Source: Arthrobacter agilis
GTDB lineage: Bacteria; Actinomycetota; Actinomycetes; Actinomycetales; Micrococcaceae
DNA length: 64,000 nt
Direction of reading: 5' to 3'
Assembly: GCF_006494655.1 (NCBI RefSeq)
Contig: NZ_VHIM01000009.1
Location: forward strand, 62,001-126,000
Below, piece after piece: positions 43,746 to 52,682 of the stretch. Positions within the stretch are counted from its first letter, which is position 1. The number at the start of each line of letters is the position of its first letter. A program made the translations under genes and the position numbers. The notes below the pieces were generated by a model that was not told the origin of the DNA, ran no database searches, and saw only the letters and a list, made by a program, of their open reading frames with translations.

Positions 43746-44945
43746 TCAGCCCTTCTGCCGGAGCCATCCTTCGCTGGTTCTGATGGCAAGCCCGGCGAGT
43801 TCGAGCCGTGCAAGTCCACTCAGCACCTCCCGGGGAGCCAGTCCGGCGACGACGGCGAGCTTGTCCACTGTCGTGGAGGACCGGACGGGGAGGGCGTCCA
43901 GCACCAGCAGGTCGGGGATCGTGAGGCCGTCCTGGTCCCGGACCGGCGCGGTGGCCTCCCGCAGGCGATCGCCTGTCGGCACGCTGCCGATGGGCCCGGC
44001 AAGTTCGGCTACATCTGCCGCATCGGTGACGCAGACGGCCGTTCCGTCCCTCAGCAGCCGGTGGCACCCCGCGGAGTTGGCCGAATGGACCGAGCCGGGC
44101 ACAGCCCCAACGGGCCTGCCGAGCCCGGCAGCATGATGCGCCGTGTTCAGTGCACCCGACCGCCAGCGCGCCTCCACGACGACGGTCACCCCACTCAGGG
44201 CCGCGATCACCCTGTTCCGCTGCAGGAAACGCCATCGTGTCGGCGAACTCCCCGGCGGCACCTCGGAGATCAACAGCCCCCGGGAGGCTATGACCCGCAG
44301 GAGCTCCTCGTTCCCTGCCGGGTAGTAGCGATCGACACCACAGGCCAGAATGGCGACGGTGGGCGGCTGATCGTCGTCACCCGAGGCAAGGGCTGCACGG
44401 TGTGCCTGTGCGTCGATTCCGTAAGCACCACCGGACACCACGGAATACCCACGCAGCACGAGACCTGAGGCCATCTCGGCGGTCACGGACGCCCCGTACG
44501 AGGTGCTGTCCCTCGATCCGACGACTGCCGCCAACCGATCGAGGGGAGGGACGGCGTGGACGCCGCGCACCCACAGGCACAGGGGAGCCGCAGACTGGAG
44601 ATCGTCCAGAGCAGCGGGCCACTCCCCCGACTCCGGGGTGACCAGCCTGCCCGAGAGCCGCCCGAGCGTCGCCAGATCCCGGTCGGGAGCCAGGTCCGGG
44701 ACCCGGGGCGCCCACCGGTCGAGCCCCTCCTGCAGGTGGTCACGGCGACCATCCCCGTCCATGCCCAGGAGCTCGTAGAGTGACGTCCGCACCTCCCGAC
44801 CCGCTGTGAGGTCACCCCGGGCGATCCGCAGGGCGTCCACAGGGCCCACGACGGCGGCGAGTCCGAGGCCGACGGTGTCGGACGGCTCGAAGAGTCTCGA
44901 CAGCGCCGCCCGCGCGCGAGAGGTTTCGGGGACGGAGGCCGTCAT
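43746..44945 (-). CDS. dprA: DNA processing protein DprA
   Basis: The 399-residue protein binds incoming ssDNA and loads RecA in transformation. It has the Rossmann-like core VVGSRDSTSYGASVTAEMASGL and SGGAYGIDAQAHRAAL (LOG/DprA motif). VVVEARWRSGALNTAHHAAGLGRPVGAVPGS and a C-terminal winged helix (TTVDKLAVVAGLAPREVLSGLARLELAGL) follow. ATG at 44945 overlaps the comM stop (ATGA). It has a SAM-like N-terminal region of about 90 residues. Natural competence in this organism is not shown by the window. Confidence 0.95.
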   Translation of the reverse strand: MTASVPETSRARAALSRLFEPSDTVGLGLAAVVGPVDALRIARGDLTAGREVRTSLYELLGMDGDGRRDHLQEGLDRWAPRVPDLAPDRDLATLGRLSGRLVTPESGEWPAALDDLQSAAPLCLWVRGVHAVPPLDRLAAVVGSRDSTSYGASVTAEMASGLVLRGYSVVSGGAYGIDAQAHRAALASGDDDQPPTVAILACGVDRYYPAGNEELLRVIASRGLLISEVPPGSSPTRWRFLQRNRVIAALSGVTVVVEARWRSGALNTAHHAAGLGRPVGAVPGSVHSANSAGCHRLLRDGTAVCVTDAADVAELAGPIGSVPTGDRLREATAPVRDQDGLTIPDLLVLDALPVRSSTTVDKLAVVAGLAPREVLSGLARLELAGLAIRTSEGWLRQKG

Positions 44946-46474
44946 GCCGCTCGCTCCTGCAAACGGAAACCGAGAGCGGTGATGACGTCGTCGGCGTCGG
45001 GCCTCTGCCGGCCGACGAGGTCGGCGATGGTCCATGCGACGCGCAGCACACGATCCCACCCGCGTGCACTGACGAGGCCGCGGTCCAGGGCCTTGTCCAG
45101 GGGAGCCGTCACCGACCGAGGAAGAGCGAGCTCACCGCGCAGGACACGGCCCTCCACTTCCGCATTCGTGGAATGGTTCCAACGGCTCAGACGACTGCGC
45201 TGTGCGGCCCGCGCCTCGGCGACCCGCGCCGCGACGACCTTCGAGGTCTCGGCCGACGGCCCGCATGCGTAGTCGGCGAGACTCACGCGCTGCACGGCCA
45301 GTTGCAGGTCGACGCGGTCCAGCAGCGGTCCCGACAGCCGGTTGAAGTATCTGCGGCGCTGTTGAGCCGTGCATAGGCAATCGATCCCCTTCCCGTTGGC
45401 GAGACCGCAGGGACAGGGATTCAGTGCGAGGACCAGCTGGAACCTGGCAGGATACGACGCAGTGCCCGAGGCCCGGTGGAGGACCAGACGTCCGCTCTCG
45501 AGCGGCTCCCGGAGCGCTTCGAGCACCCGACGTTCGTACTCCGGCGCTTCGTCCAGGAACAGGACGCCGCGATGCGCTCTGGACGCCGCGCCGGGCCGCG
45601 GGATACCGCTTCCACCGCCGATGATCGATGCCGGCGTGGAGGTGTGGTGCGGACTCTCGAAGGGTGGTTTCCGAACGAGCTCTGCGCAGTGCTGCTCACC
45701 ACTCAGACTGTGGATGGCGGTCACCTCCATGGCGTGATCGTCCTCGAGGTCCGGCAGGATGCCGGGAAGCCGCTCGGCCAGCATCGTCTTGCCCGCGCCC
45801 GGCGGACCCATCATCAGGAGATGGTGCGCACCGGCCGCAGCGATCTCGAGAGCGAACCGCGCTTCGTGCTGGCCCGCGATGTCCGCCAGGTCCTTCACGG
45901 CCACCGGCTGCGGGACGGATGTGACCGCTGCCGTCCGCGGCACGGAATCGACAGGACCACCGCCGGTGATGTCGGCGCCGAAGGCCAGGGCCACCGCGGT
46001 GAGCGTGGAGAAGGACCGCACCTCGGCGGCGGGGACGAGGGCCGCTTCCGCTTCGTTCTCCGTCGCCACGACGATGCACCGGTGTCCGGCCTCGACGGCC
46101 GCCATGACCGCCGGCAGGACCCCCCGCACGGGACGGAGCTGTCCATCGAGCCCGAGCTCGGCGATGAAGACTGTGGGACCGCACCCCCGCACGTCGCCCG
46201 CAGCGGCCAGGGCTGCCATGACGATCGCCAGGTCGAATCCGGACCCCCTCTTCGGCAGGGATGCCGGAATGAGGTTCACAGTGATCTTGCGCCTGCTCAG
46301 CGGCGTCCCGGCGTTGCGCGCAGCTGCCCGGATGCGATCCTTGGCCTCGTTCAGCGACGCGTCCGGGAGGCCGAGCAGCACGAACGCCGGGAGCGTCTGT
46401 CCGATGTCGGCCTCGACCTCCACGACGTGGCCGTTCATCCCGACCAGGGACACGGCGTAGGTCCGGCCGAGCAC
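44942..46474 (-). CDS. comM: YifB/ComM family Mg-chelatase-like AAA+ ATPase
   Basis: ComM is a hexameric helicase promoting branch migration during integration of transforming DNA. Lon-protease-like N-domain (AVSLVGMNGHVVEVEADIGQTLPAF, FDLAIVMAALAAAG), AAA+ Walker A GPPGAGKTM, Walker B in GVLFLDEAPEYER, Cys pair NPCPCG and the C-terminal VLRVAWTIADL. 510 residues. The GTG at 46474 lies 2 nt after the yraN stop; the open frame runs further upstream only inside yraN. Part of the yraN-comM-dprA-(ogt-like)-xerC unit. Confidence 0.95.
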   Translation of the reverse strand: MLGRTYAVSLVGMNGHVVEVEADIGQTLPAFVLLGLPDASLNEAKDRIRAAARNAGTPLSRRKITVNLIPASLPKRGSGFDLAIVMAALAAAGDVRGCGPTVFIAELGLDGQLRPVRGVLPAVMAAVEAGHRCIVVATENEAEAALVPAAEVRSFSTLTAVALAFGADITGGGPVDSVPRTAAVTSVPQPVAVKDLADIAGQHEARFALEIAAAGAHHLLMMGPPGAGKTMLAERLPGILPDLEDDHAMEVTAIHSLSGEQHCAELVRKPPFESPHHTSTPASIIGGGSGIPRPGAASRAHRGVLFLDEAPEYERRVLEALREPLESGRLVLHRASGTASYPARFQLVLALNPCPCGLANGKGIDCLCTAQQRRRYFNRLSGPLLDRVDLQLAVQRVSLADYACGPSAETSKVVAARVAEARAAQRSRLSRWNHSTNAEVEGRVLRGELALPRSVTAPLDKALDRGLVSARGWDRVLRVAWTIADLVGRQRPDADDVITALGFRLQERAA

Positions 46475-46476
46475 GA

Positions 46477-46833
46477 TCAGATCACCGACCGCACGTGTTC
46501 GATCCGGGGAGCACCGGAACCGTCGTCGAGGACCCCCACCGCGTCGATGCGGAATCCGCTGAAGCGCAGGTTGTGTGCGCGTGCCCATTTCGACGCGAGC
46601 AGGTACAGCCGCGCGAGCTTGCTCGCCGTGATGGACTCGAGCGGCTGCCCGAAATCGTCCGAGCTACGCGTCTTGACCTCGACGATCACGAGCGTGGACC
46701 CGTCCACGGCCACCAGGTCTATCTCACCGGCCGGGCACCGCCAGTTCCGGTCCACGATCCTCAACCCGCTACGTTCCAGATATTCGGCAGCCGTCGCTTC
46801 CCCGCGGCGGCCCAGTCGGTCCTTCGCCAACAT
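46477..46833 (-). CDS. yraN: YraN family (UPF0102) endonuclease-like protein
   Basis: The 118-residue protein with the restriction-endonuclease-like core: LGRRGEATAAEYLERSGLRI, then WRCPAGEIDLVAVDGSTLVIVEVKTR, in which Glu, Asp and E-V-K form the predicted PD-(D/E)xK site. ATG at 46833 (MLAKDRLG) is preferred since GGAGG is 8 nt upstream; the ATG at 46839 is too close to it. First gene of the comM-dprA unit. Confidence 0.92.
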   Translation of the reverse strand: MLAKDRLGRRGEATAAEYLERSGLRIVDRNWRCPAGEIDLVAVDGSTLVIVEVKTRSSDDFGQPLESITASKLARLYLLASKWARAHNLRFSGFRIDAVGVLDDGSGAPRIEHVRSVI

Positions 46834-47150
46834 GGCCATCACCTCCTCGTCCAGCCTCCGACCAACCACGGGGGCACAGGGGAAGAAGGGCAGCTATGTG
46901 GACAACGGCCGCCGAGCATCTGGTCACGTCACGGCAGGGCAGACCCCGGGGCGGAATCCACCGACACCTGGCGGGGAATCACGACAGAAAGGGTCCCGCC
47001 GCGGACCTGACGACCCCGTGACGGGCGGAGGGGCCAGGAGACAACCGCGGCAGCGCGCCCAGAATTCGGTGGCCCGCCCGCCGCTCCGCCTCGTAGCGTG
47101 GAGGAACAGCGGCGCCGACCGACGCCGGACGAGCAGTGAGGGAGAGAGCC
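46834..47150. other. Divergent intergenic region
   Basis: 317 bp between yraN and the small repeat protein gene. GC-rich with no reading frame, tRNA or strong hairpin that I can support. The promoters of the yraN-comM-dprA operon and of the plus-strand gene should be here, but no clear -35/-10 pair was found; GAGGGAGAGAG just before 47151 is a ribosome-binding site. Confidence 0.5.
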
Positions 47151-47480
47151 GTGTCCGAGCCGAACGATATCCAGACCGGCGGCAGCGAAGCCGACGTCCA
47201 GGAACAGGGTGGGGTCGACCAGCCCGGTGGATCTCCGCCCGCCGCCCGGGGAAACGGGGACGGGACCGGCGGATCGGAGGCCGACCGGCAGGAGCAGCGG
47301 ACCCCGGCACTCGTCGACGACGCCGAAGGCCGTGAGATCGGCGACGTCGGTGAGGCCGGGATAGCAGGCGAGGGAACCGGCGGCTCGGAGGCCGACCGTC
47401 TGGAGCAGGCCTCGGACGTGCGGACCGACGGCGAGGACGCCTTCCCCCGAGGATCAGCCGAGGACGGCCCCACGACCTGA
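47151..47480 (+). CDS. Small acidic protein with three GGSEADxxEQ repeats
   Basis: The 109-residue, very acidic and Gly-rich protein lacks aromatic and membrane segments. It contains three copies of a motif reading TGGSEAD(V/R)(Q/L)EQ, at about residues 9, 43 and 81. The spacers are 20-30 residues of low complexity. GTG at 47151 with GAGGGAGA upstream; a longer version from 47136 is less likely. I do not recognise a characterised family, although similar short repeat proteins occur in Arthrobacter genomes as far as I remember. It is divergent from the comM-dprA unit and convergent with DUF2469. Disorder is likely. Confidence 0.7.
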   Translation: MSEPNDIQTGGSEADVQEQGGVDQPGGSPPAARGNGDGTGGSEADRQEQRTPALVDDAEGREIGDVGEAGIAGEGTGGSEADRLEQASDVRTDGEDAFPRGSAEDGPTT

Positions 47481-47532
47481 CCGGCTGTGGCGGCGGACGC
47501 CACCGCCGGCGTACCCGCCCTACACGCTCAGC

Positions 47533-47616
47533 GCGAGGCGATCAGCGCGACGCTGCCCGCCCGACGCGATCAGCGAGATGTGCTCCGTCCGACGCGATCA
47601 GTGAGATGCGCCCGGA
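47533..47616. repeat. Degenerate 28-bp tandem repeat (three units)
   Basis: The core CGATCAG recurs at 47539, 47567 and 47595, a strict 28-bp period. Units 2 and 3 share the longer string CCGACGCGATCAG(C/T)GAGATG; the first unit is more diverged. It lies between the small repeat protein gene and the DUF2469 stop codon. Confidence 0.7.
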
Positions 47617-47943
47617 TCAGTTGCCGAGCGTGCCGTCCTTTGGCAGGGCGATGTCGTCGGACTTCGCCAGCTCCTCGACGTTCACGTCCTTGAAGGTGAT
47701 GACGCGGACGTTCTTCACGAAGCGGGCGGAACGATAGACGTCCCACACCCAGGCGTCCTGCAGGGTCAGGTCGAAGTAGACCTCTCCGTCCGCGGACCGC
47801 GCCTGGAGGTCGACGTTGTTCGCCAGGTAGAACCGGCGCTCGGTCTCCACCACATAGCTGAAGAGCCCCACGACGTCGCGGTATTCGCGGTAGAGCTGAA
47901 GCTCCATGTCGGTTTCGTAGTTCTCAAGATCCTCGGCACTCAT
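47617..47943 (-). CDS. DUF2469 domain-containing protein
   Basis: The 108-residue highly conserved actinobacterial protein (relative of Rv2901c). It begins MSAEDLENYETDMELQLYREYRDVV, followed by FSYVVETERRFYLAN and FKDVNVEELA. No catalytic motif; function unknown. Downstream of rnhB on the same strand with a 7-nt gap, the usual place in actinobacteria, indicating an operon with lepB and rnhB. Confidence 0.94.
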   Translation of the reverse strand: MSAEDLENYETDMELQLYREYRDVVGLFSYVVETERRFYLANNVDLQARSADGEVYFDLTLQDAWVWDVYRSARFVKNVRVITFKDVNVEELAKSDDIALPKDGTLGN

Positions 47944-47950
47944 TCGACCA

Positions 47951-48691
47951 TCATCCCGTACTTTCCAGGCGTGGCGTGCCCGGCCGCTCCGCGCTCCCGA
48001 GCCGCCAGGTCTTCCGGTGGTGGTCGCTGGGCCCCACGGCGTCGATGGCGCCCCTGTGCATCCCGGTGGCGTATCCCTTGTTGACCTCCCAGCCGAACGC
48101 CGGGTGCTCGGCCGCGAGGGCGACCATCAAGGCGTCACGCTCCACCTTCGCGAGCACGCTCGCCGCAGCGACGCTCAGGCAGGTGAGATCCGCCTTGATC
48201 TTCGTGTGGACGGGCGCGGCGCAGCCGCGTGTCCGGTCCGGCAGGGCATCCCCTCCAGTGGGGAAGAGGACGTCCTGCGACGGAGCGGAGAGCCAGTCGT
48301 GATTGCCGTCGAGCACGACGACGTCGGGCGTGAGATCCTCGAGCACGGAATCCCAGGCGCGACCTCCGGCGGTCCGGAGCGCAGCCATGAGTCCCAGGGC
48401 GTCGATCTCCGCTGCGCTCGCGTGCCCGACGGCGGACGCCACGGACCAGCGACGGATGCGCGGCACGAGCGCCACACGCTCGGCGGGAGTCAGCAGCTTG
48501 CTGTCACGCACGCCGCGGAGCCCCGCCGCGGAGGCGAGATCCACGACGACGATGCCGACCGACACGGGTCCCGCCAGCGCGCCCCTGCCCACCTCGTCGC
48601 AGCCGGCGACGAAGCGGTGGCCCAGGTCGAGGAAGGTCTTCTCGAACCTCAGGGTGGGAGCCTTCGATCTCTTGCCCCGCGGCCGCGTCAT
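47951..48691 (-). CDS. rnhB: Ribonuclease HII
   Basis: Removes ribonucleotides from DNA and RNA primers. Acidic site: Asp and Glu in [15 protein letters not shown], Asp in [13 protein letters not shown], Asp in [10 protein letters not shown] and Asp/Glu later ([10 protein letters not shown]). The KIKAD motif is present as [20 protein letters not shown]. 246 residues; ATG at 48691 overlaps the lepB stop (ATGA). A second RNase H domain is encoded at 21480-22418. Confidence 0.96.
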   Translation of the reverse strand: MTRPRGKRSKAPTLRFEKTFLDLGHRFVAGCDEVGRGALAGPVSVGIVVVDLASAAGLRGVRDSKLLTPAERVALVPRIRRWSVASAVGHASAAEIDALGLMAALRTAGGRAWDSVLEDLTPDVVVLDGNHDWLSAPSQDVLFPTGGDALPDRTRGCAAPVHTKIKADLTCLSVAAASVLAKVERDALMVALAAEHPAFGWEVNKGYATGMHRGAIDAVGPSDHHRKTWRLGSAERPGTPRLESTG

Positions 48692-49545
48692 GGGCCCGAC
48701 GGTGTGGGCCGCGCAGCCGCCTCCGGGTCGGGGATGCCGTCGAAGACGTCGGGGTAATTTCCGAGGAAACCGATGCGGTTGAGGGGCCAGGCGATGACGG
48801 CCGCCTTGCCCTCGATGTCCTCGACGCTGACGAAACCCTCCCCCGGCTTGTCCCGATTGGCCCGCGAGTCGGCGGATGCGTTTCGGTGATCGCCCATGAC
48901 CCAGACCTTCCCCTCGGGCACGACGACGTCGAACGGGGTGTCCGACGGGTTCGCGCCGGGGAACAGGTAGGGCTCGTCCAGCGGTTCGCCGTTGACCGTG
49001 ATGCGGCCCTCGGCGTCGCAGCAGATGACCTGGTCCCCGGCGAGCCCGATCACGCGCTTCACGAGATGCTGCTGGGACTCGTCGGGGGCGAGGCCGATGA
49101 AGATCAGGGCTTCCTTGAACCAGCCGACCTGGGATTCGGCCTGCGGGGGCAGCCACCCTTCGGTGTCGCGGAAAACCACGATGTCACCGCGCTGGAGGTC
49201 GAAGGGCTGCGGCACGAGCTGGTTCACGAAGATGCGGTCGTCGATCTCGAGGGTCTCCTCCATCGAACCCGAGGGGATGAAGAACGCTCGGAAGAGGAAG
49301 GTCTTGATGAGGAAGGAGAGGAGCAGCGCGATCACCACGATCGTGGCGATCTCCTTCAGCCAGGCCCCGAATCCGCGGTCCGATTCCTTCCTGTCCTGTG
49401 GGGTGTGCGAGGACCGGGAGGCCCGCCTGGAGGTCCCCTCAGCGCTCTGGGCGTCCGCCGCTCCCCCGGATTCCTGGGAGTGGACGGGATCCGTGGCGGG
49501 TGCCTCGGCCCCCGCCGGCGACTTCCTGCGGAAGCTGCGTGCCAT
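48688..49545 (-). CDS. lepB: Signal peptidase I (first of two)
   Basis: Type I signal peptidase of 285 residues that cleaves Sec and Tat signal peptides. Single N-terminal TM helix at about 66-86 after a cytoplasmic Ser/Ala-rich region of 60 residues. Catalytic Ser94 in FFIPSGSME and Lys163 in [12 protein letters not shown]. Box [12 protein letters not shown] is present. ATG at 49545 with GGAGGA 9 nt upstream. Overlaps rnhB by 4 nt. Confidence 0.95.
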   Translation of the reverse strand: MARSFRRKSPAGAEAPATDPVHSQESGGAADAQSAEGTSRRASRSSHTPQDRKESDRGFGAWLKEIATIVVIALLLSFLIKTFLFRAFFIPSGSMEETLEIDDRIFVNQLVPQPFDLQRGDIVVFRDTEGWLPPQAESQVGWFKEALIFIGLAPDESQQHLVKRVIGLAGDQVICCDAEGRITVNGEPLDEPYLFPGANPSDTPFDVVVPEGKVWVMGDHRNASADSRANRDKPGEGFVSVEDIEGKAAVIAWPLNRIGFLGNYPDVFDGIPDPEAAARPTPSGP

Positions 49546-49636
49546 GTGCTGATGTCCTCCGGGATCGTGGTGGCCGGCGGTCGTCCCACCGACGGCATTG
49601 CTGCGTGGGCGGGGTTCTGCCGCCCGGCCCGTCGGC

Positions 49637-50320
49637 TCAGCCGTCGTGCCGTTCGAGCGGCCCGAACCGGTCCACAGGCCAGACTAGCTGAAAGGCCCGC
49701 CCGATGATCCGTTCCCCGGGTACGAGTCCTCCTCCGGGAGCGCCCAGCAGGGACCTCGAGTCCATGGACACGGACCGGTGGTCGCCGAGCAGCCAGACCC
49801 GTCCGTCGGGAACGACGACGTCGAAGGCCTGCTCGCTCGGGACGTCGCCGGGGAAGACGTACGGTTCGTCCACGGCGCGTCCATTGACCCTCAACCGACC
49901 GTCCTCGGCGCAGCAGACCACGCGGTCTCCGGCGACGCCGACGACGCGCTTGATGTAGACGGTGTCGCTTCCTGCCAGGCCGAGCCACTGGCCGGCACCC
50001 GCGATGACCCGCTGCGGGAGGCTCCGCTGGTCGGTGATGGGATCGAAGGAACCCCTGCCGTCGAACACCACCACATCCCCCCGCCGCACATCGGCCCCGG
50101 TGTCCTCGAGTTTGTTCACGAGAACGCGGTCCCCTTCCGTCAGGAGTGGTTCCATCGATCCGGAGGGGATGAAGTACACGTCGATCAGGAACGCGCGGAC
50201 CAGGCCGGTGATGACGGCCGCGACGAGGATGGCGGAGAACACGAAACGCCAGCCCGTTCGACGGGACCGGCGTTTCGTGTGCTCTCCGACTGCGCGTCGG
50301 GAAGCGGGGGTTTCATGCAC
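49637..50320 (-). CDS. Signal peptidase I (second of two)
   Basis: Paralogue of the next gene with 227 residues. TM helix at about 26-44, catalytic Ser55 in [12 protein letters not shown], Lys124 in VYIKRVVGVAGD, box E GDHRSVSMDSR. The N-terminal cytoplasmic part is shorter and strongly basic (KRRSRRTGWR). Both catalytic residues are intact, so it should be active. It starts 9 nt after rplS, so it is the first lepB of the operon. The pair differs in the region between boxes C and D, which may give different substrate preference. Confidence 0.93.
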   Translation of the reverse strand: MHETPASRRAVGEHTKRRSRRTGWRFVFSAILVAAVITGLVRAFLIDVYFIPSGSMEPLLTEGDRVLVNKLEDTGADVRRGDVVVFDGRGSFDPITDQRSLPQRVIAGAGQWLGLAGSDTVYIKRVVGVAGDRVVCCAEDGRLRVNGRAVDEPYVFPGDVPSEQAFDVVVPDGRVWLLGDHRSVSMDSRSLLGAPGGGLVPGERIIGRAFQLVWPVDRFGPLERHDG

Positions 50321-50329
50321 CAGGAGAGG

Positions 50330-50689
50330 TTACTTGACCGTCTTGGGGTCGCGCTTCTCCTTGATCTTGGCTGCCTTGCCGCGCAGTTCACGCATGTAGT
50401 ACAGCTTGGCGCGGCGCACGTCGCCCCGGGAGACGAGCTCGATCTTGTCCAGCACCGGGCTGTGGACGGGGAACGTACGCTCCACGCCGACGCCGAAGCT
50501 GACCTTGCGGACCGTGAAGGTCTCGCGGATGCCGTCACCCTGGCGGCCGAGGACGAACCCCTTGAAGATCTGAACACGGGTGTTCTTGCCTTCGATGATG
50601 TTGACGTGGACGTTGACGGTGTCTCCGGCGCGGAAGTCGGGGACGTTGTCGCGGAAGGATCCGGCGTCGACGGAATCGAGAATGTGCAT
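50330..50689 (-). CDS. rplS: 50S ribosomal protein L19
   Basis: The 119-residue protein has the L19 layout: [64 protein letters not shown] and the basic C-terminal [21 protein letters not shown]. Its location at the subunit interface is known. ATG at 50689 with GGAG 9 nt upstream. A 210-bp gap to trmD upstream may hold its own promoter. Confidence 0.97.
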   Translation of the reverse strand: MHILDSVDAGSFRDNVPDFRAGDTVNVHVNIIEGKNTRVQIFKGFVLGRQGDGIRETFTVRKVSFGVGVERTFPVHSPVLDKIELVSRGDVRRAKLYYMRELRGKAAKIKEKRDPKTVK

Positions 50690-50899
50690 TGTCGTACTCC
50701 TGGTGAACGCCACAGGTCATTCACGTGGGTCACGGCGATCAAGGACAGGACGAAGCCCGGGCAATGTCGCCGAAGAGATTGTCCCGGCCGATCCGAAGGC
50801 TCGGTGGCCGGTGTGAGACTGTTGGCAGGACGCCCCCTGTGGCAGGGTCCGGCCCAGTGGACACAATCCATCATTGTTCCACAATCGCGGCCCCAACCG

Positions 50900-51688
50900 C
50901 TAATGGGCGGGGCGCGTGAGCCTGCCGTCGACGACGTCGAATCCGGCTCCGCGGAGCGCCGCGAGATCCGCTTTCGTCAGCGCTGTCGCGTCGACGTCCG
51001 CGAGGAGATCCGGCCGCCGGTCTGCGGTGCGCCGGAACTGCTCCACCCGCCGCCACTGGGCGATCTTCGCGTGGTTTCCGCTGAGCAGGACCTCCGGGAC
51101 GTCGCGGCCGCGCCAGGACGACGGCTTGGTGTAGACGGGGTATTCCAGGAGCCCGTCGGAGTGCGATTCCTCCACGAGGGACTCCGGGTTGCCGACCACG
51201 CCGGGAATGAGCCGGCCCACCGCCTCGACCATGGCCAGCACGGCGACCTCGCCGCCGTTCAGCACATAGTCGCCGAGCGAGACGGGCCGGACGTCGAAAC
51301 CGTCCCGGGCCCACTCGATGGCACGCTCGTCGATGCCCTCGTACCGGCCGCAGGCGAAGACCAGGTGATCGAGGGACGCCATGTCGTGGGCCATGGCCTG
51401 ATCGAACACCGCGCCGGCCGGCGACGGTACGACCAGAGTGGGGCGGTCGGGAGACGGCGCGTCCGCCAGCACGGCATCCAGCGCCTGTGCCCACGGCTCC
51501 GGCTTCATGACCATGCCCGCGCCACCACCGTAGGGTGTGTCATCCACGGTGCGGTGCCGGTCGGTGGTGAACGTGCGCAGATCGTGCACACGTACATCGA
51601 GGACGCCGTCCTGCCGCGCCTTGCCGATCAGTGACAGCTCGAGCGCGGCGAGGTACTCCGGGAAGATGGAGACGACGTCGATGCGCAC
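50900..51688 (-). CDS. trmD: tRNA (guanine37-N1)-methyltransferase
   Basis: SAM-dependent SPOUT methyltransferase preventing +1 frameshifting. 262 residues. Knot-region motifs: [15 protein letters not shown] and [31 protein letters not shown], with [18 protein letters not shown] at the N-domain. GTG at 51688 shares its first base with the rimM stop (TAGTG), a 1-nt overlap indicating coupled translation. Confidence 0.97.
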   Translation of the reverse strand: MRIDVVSIFPEYLAALELSLIGKARQDGVLDVRVHDLRTFTTDRHRTVDDTPYGGGAGMVMKPEPWAQALDAVLADAPSPDRPTLVVPSPAGAVFDQAMAHDMASLDHLVFACGRYEGIDERAIEWARDGFDVRPVSLGDYVLNGGEVAVLAMVEAVGRLIPGVVGNPESLVEESHSDGLLEYPVYTKPSSWRGRDVPEVLLSGNHAKIAQWRRVEQFRRTADRRPDLLADVDATALTKADLAALRGAGFDVVDGRLTRPAH

Positions 51689-52317
51689 TAGTCGCGCGCC
51701 TGGCCTTCGGCCGTGACGCGCGCGGTGTCGGGGGCGTCCCCGGGAGCGGCCTCGCCCGGGAGGTCCGGAGCGGCGTCGTCGCCGTCGTCCGGGGCCTGGT
51801 TGGAACCGGGCGTGTTGAGGTCGAAGAGTCCCGCCGGCGGGACGATGACGACGAAGCCCTCGTCGGGGTTCACCTCGGGAACGATGGAGCCGACGAAGGG
51901 TACGAACGCCTCGTGTCCGCCCGTGAGTTCGACGACCAGGAGGTCCTGCACCGCCATCGTGCGCAGGGCGGTCACCCTCCCGACGGGCGCACCGTCCACC
52001 CGGGCCTCGAGCCCCACGAGCTCGTGCTCGTACCAGGAGTCGTCGTCATCATCCTCGGTGCCGGTGGTGTCGATGAAGAGCTGGGCGCCGCGCAGCGTCT
52101 CCGCAGCGTTGCGGTCGGCCACCTGCTCGAACGCGACGATCAGGATGTCCTTGTTCCAGCGGGCCTTCGCGACGGTCAGCTCCGGCACCTTCGCGCCTTC
52201 GACCCGGAACGTCTCCCCTGCGTCGAAGCGGTCCTCGGGGGCGTCCGTGAAGAGCTGGACCGTGACCTCACCCTTGATGCCGTGGGGCTTCCCGATCCTG
52301 GCGACGAGTACATCCAT
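51688..52317 (-). CDS. rimM: 16S rRNA processing protein RimM
   Basis: Assembly factor for the 30S head; 209 residues. N-terminal RimM barrel ([27 protein letters not shown]) and C-terminal PRC-barrel ([38 protein letters not shown]). The C-terminal tail is acidic and disordered ([19 protein letters not shown]). ATG at 52317 with weak Shine-Dalgarno. A large hairpin lies 50 bp upstream. Confidence 0.95.
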   Translation of the reverse strand: MDVLVARIGKPHGIKGEVTVQLFTDAPEDRFDAGETFRVEGAKVPELTVAKARWNKDILIVAFEQVADRNAAETLRGAQLFIDTTGTEDDDDDSWYEHELVGLEARVDGAPVGRVTALRTMAVQDLLVVELTGGHEAFVPFVGSIVPEVNPDEGFVVIVPPAGLFDLNTPGSNQAPDDGDDAAPDLPGEAAPGDAPDTARVTAEGQARD

Positions 52318-52368
52318 GGTGGTGCTCCTGCTGTTGGGCCGATGCGGCGGTGGAAGAGGGTGGAACAT

Positions 52369-52411
52369 GAGATCGGCCCCACCGCCAGGTCCTGGTGGTG
52401 GGGCCGATCTC
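52369..52411 (-). other. Intra-operon hairpin between khpA and rimM
   Basis: Arms of 20 nt (52369-52388 and 52392-52411) pair with one mismatch around a 3-nt loop. There is no U-tract on the reverse strand, in the direction of transcription, so partial termination, RNA processing or protein-mediated control are possible. Confidence 0.6.
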
Positions 52412-52435
52412 GGCGTTCCTGCACTGCTCGGGGCG

Positions 52436-52681
52436 TCAGCCTCGGCGACGGTCGGTGTCGACGACGTCCACGCGGACCGGTTCGCCGTCCGCGAGGGCGG
52501 CGACCACCGTGCGCAGTGCACGGGCGGTGCGGCCCTGACGTCCGATCACGCGACCCAGGTCCTCCTGGTGCACGCGAACCTCCAGAGTCTCGCCGCGACG
52601 GTTGTTCTTCGCGGAGACCCGGACGTCGTCCGGGTTGTCGACGATACCGCGGACGAGGTGCTCCAGGGCGTCGGCGAGCAA
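52436..52681 (-). CDS. khpA: KH-domain RNA-binding protein (KhpA/YlqC)
   Basis: The 81-residue single KH domain with the GxxG loop in GRVIGRQGRTARALR; LADALEHLVRGIVDNPDDVRV precedes it. It partners with KhpB (Jag) in RNA binding in Gram-positive bacteria. TTG start at 52681, 1 nt after the rpsP stop (TAAGTTG). Located between rpsP and rimM, the usual place. Confidence 0.93.
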   Translation of the reverse strand: MLADALEHLVRGIVDNPDDVRVSAKNNRRGETLEVRVHQEDLGRVIGRQGRTARALRTVVAALADGEPVRVDVVDTDRRRG

Positions 52682-52682
52682 C

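Noticed and set aside
47533-47616. 28-bp tandem units as a CRISPR array
   Set aside because: Units are adjacent without unique spacers and only three in number; no cas genes in the window.
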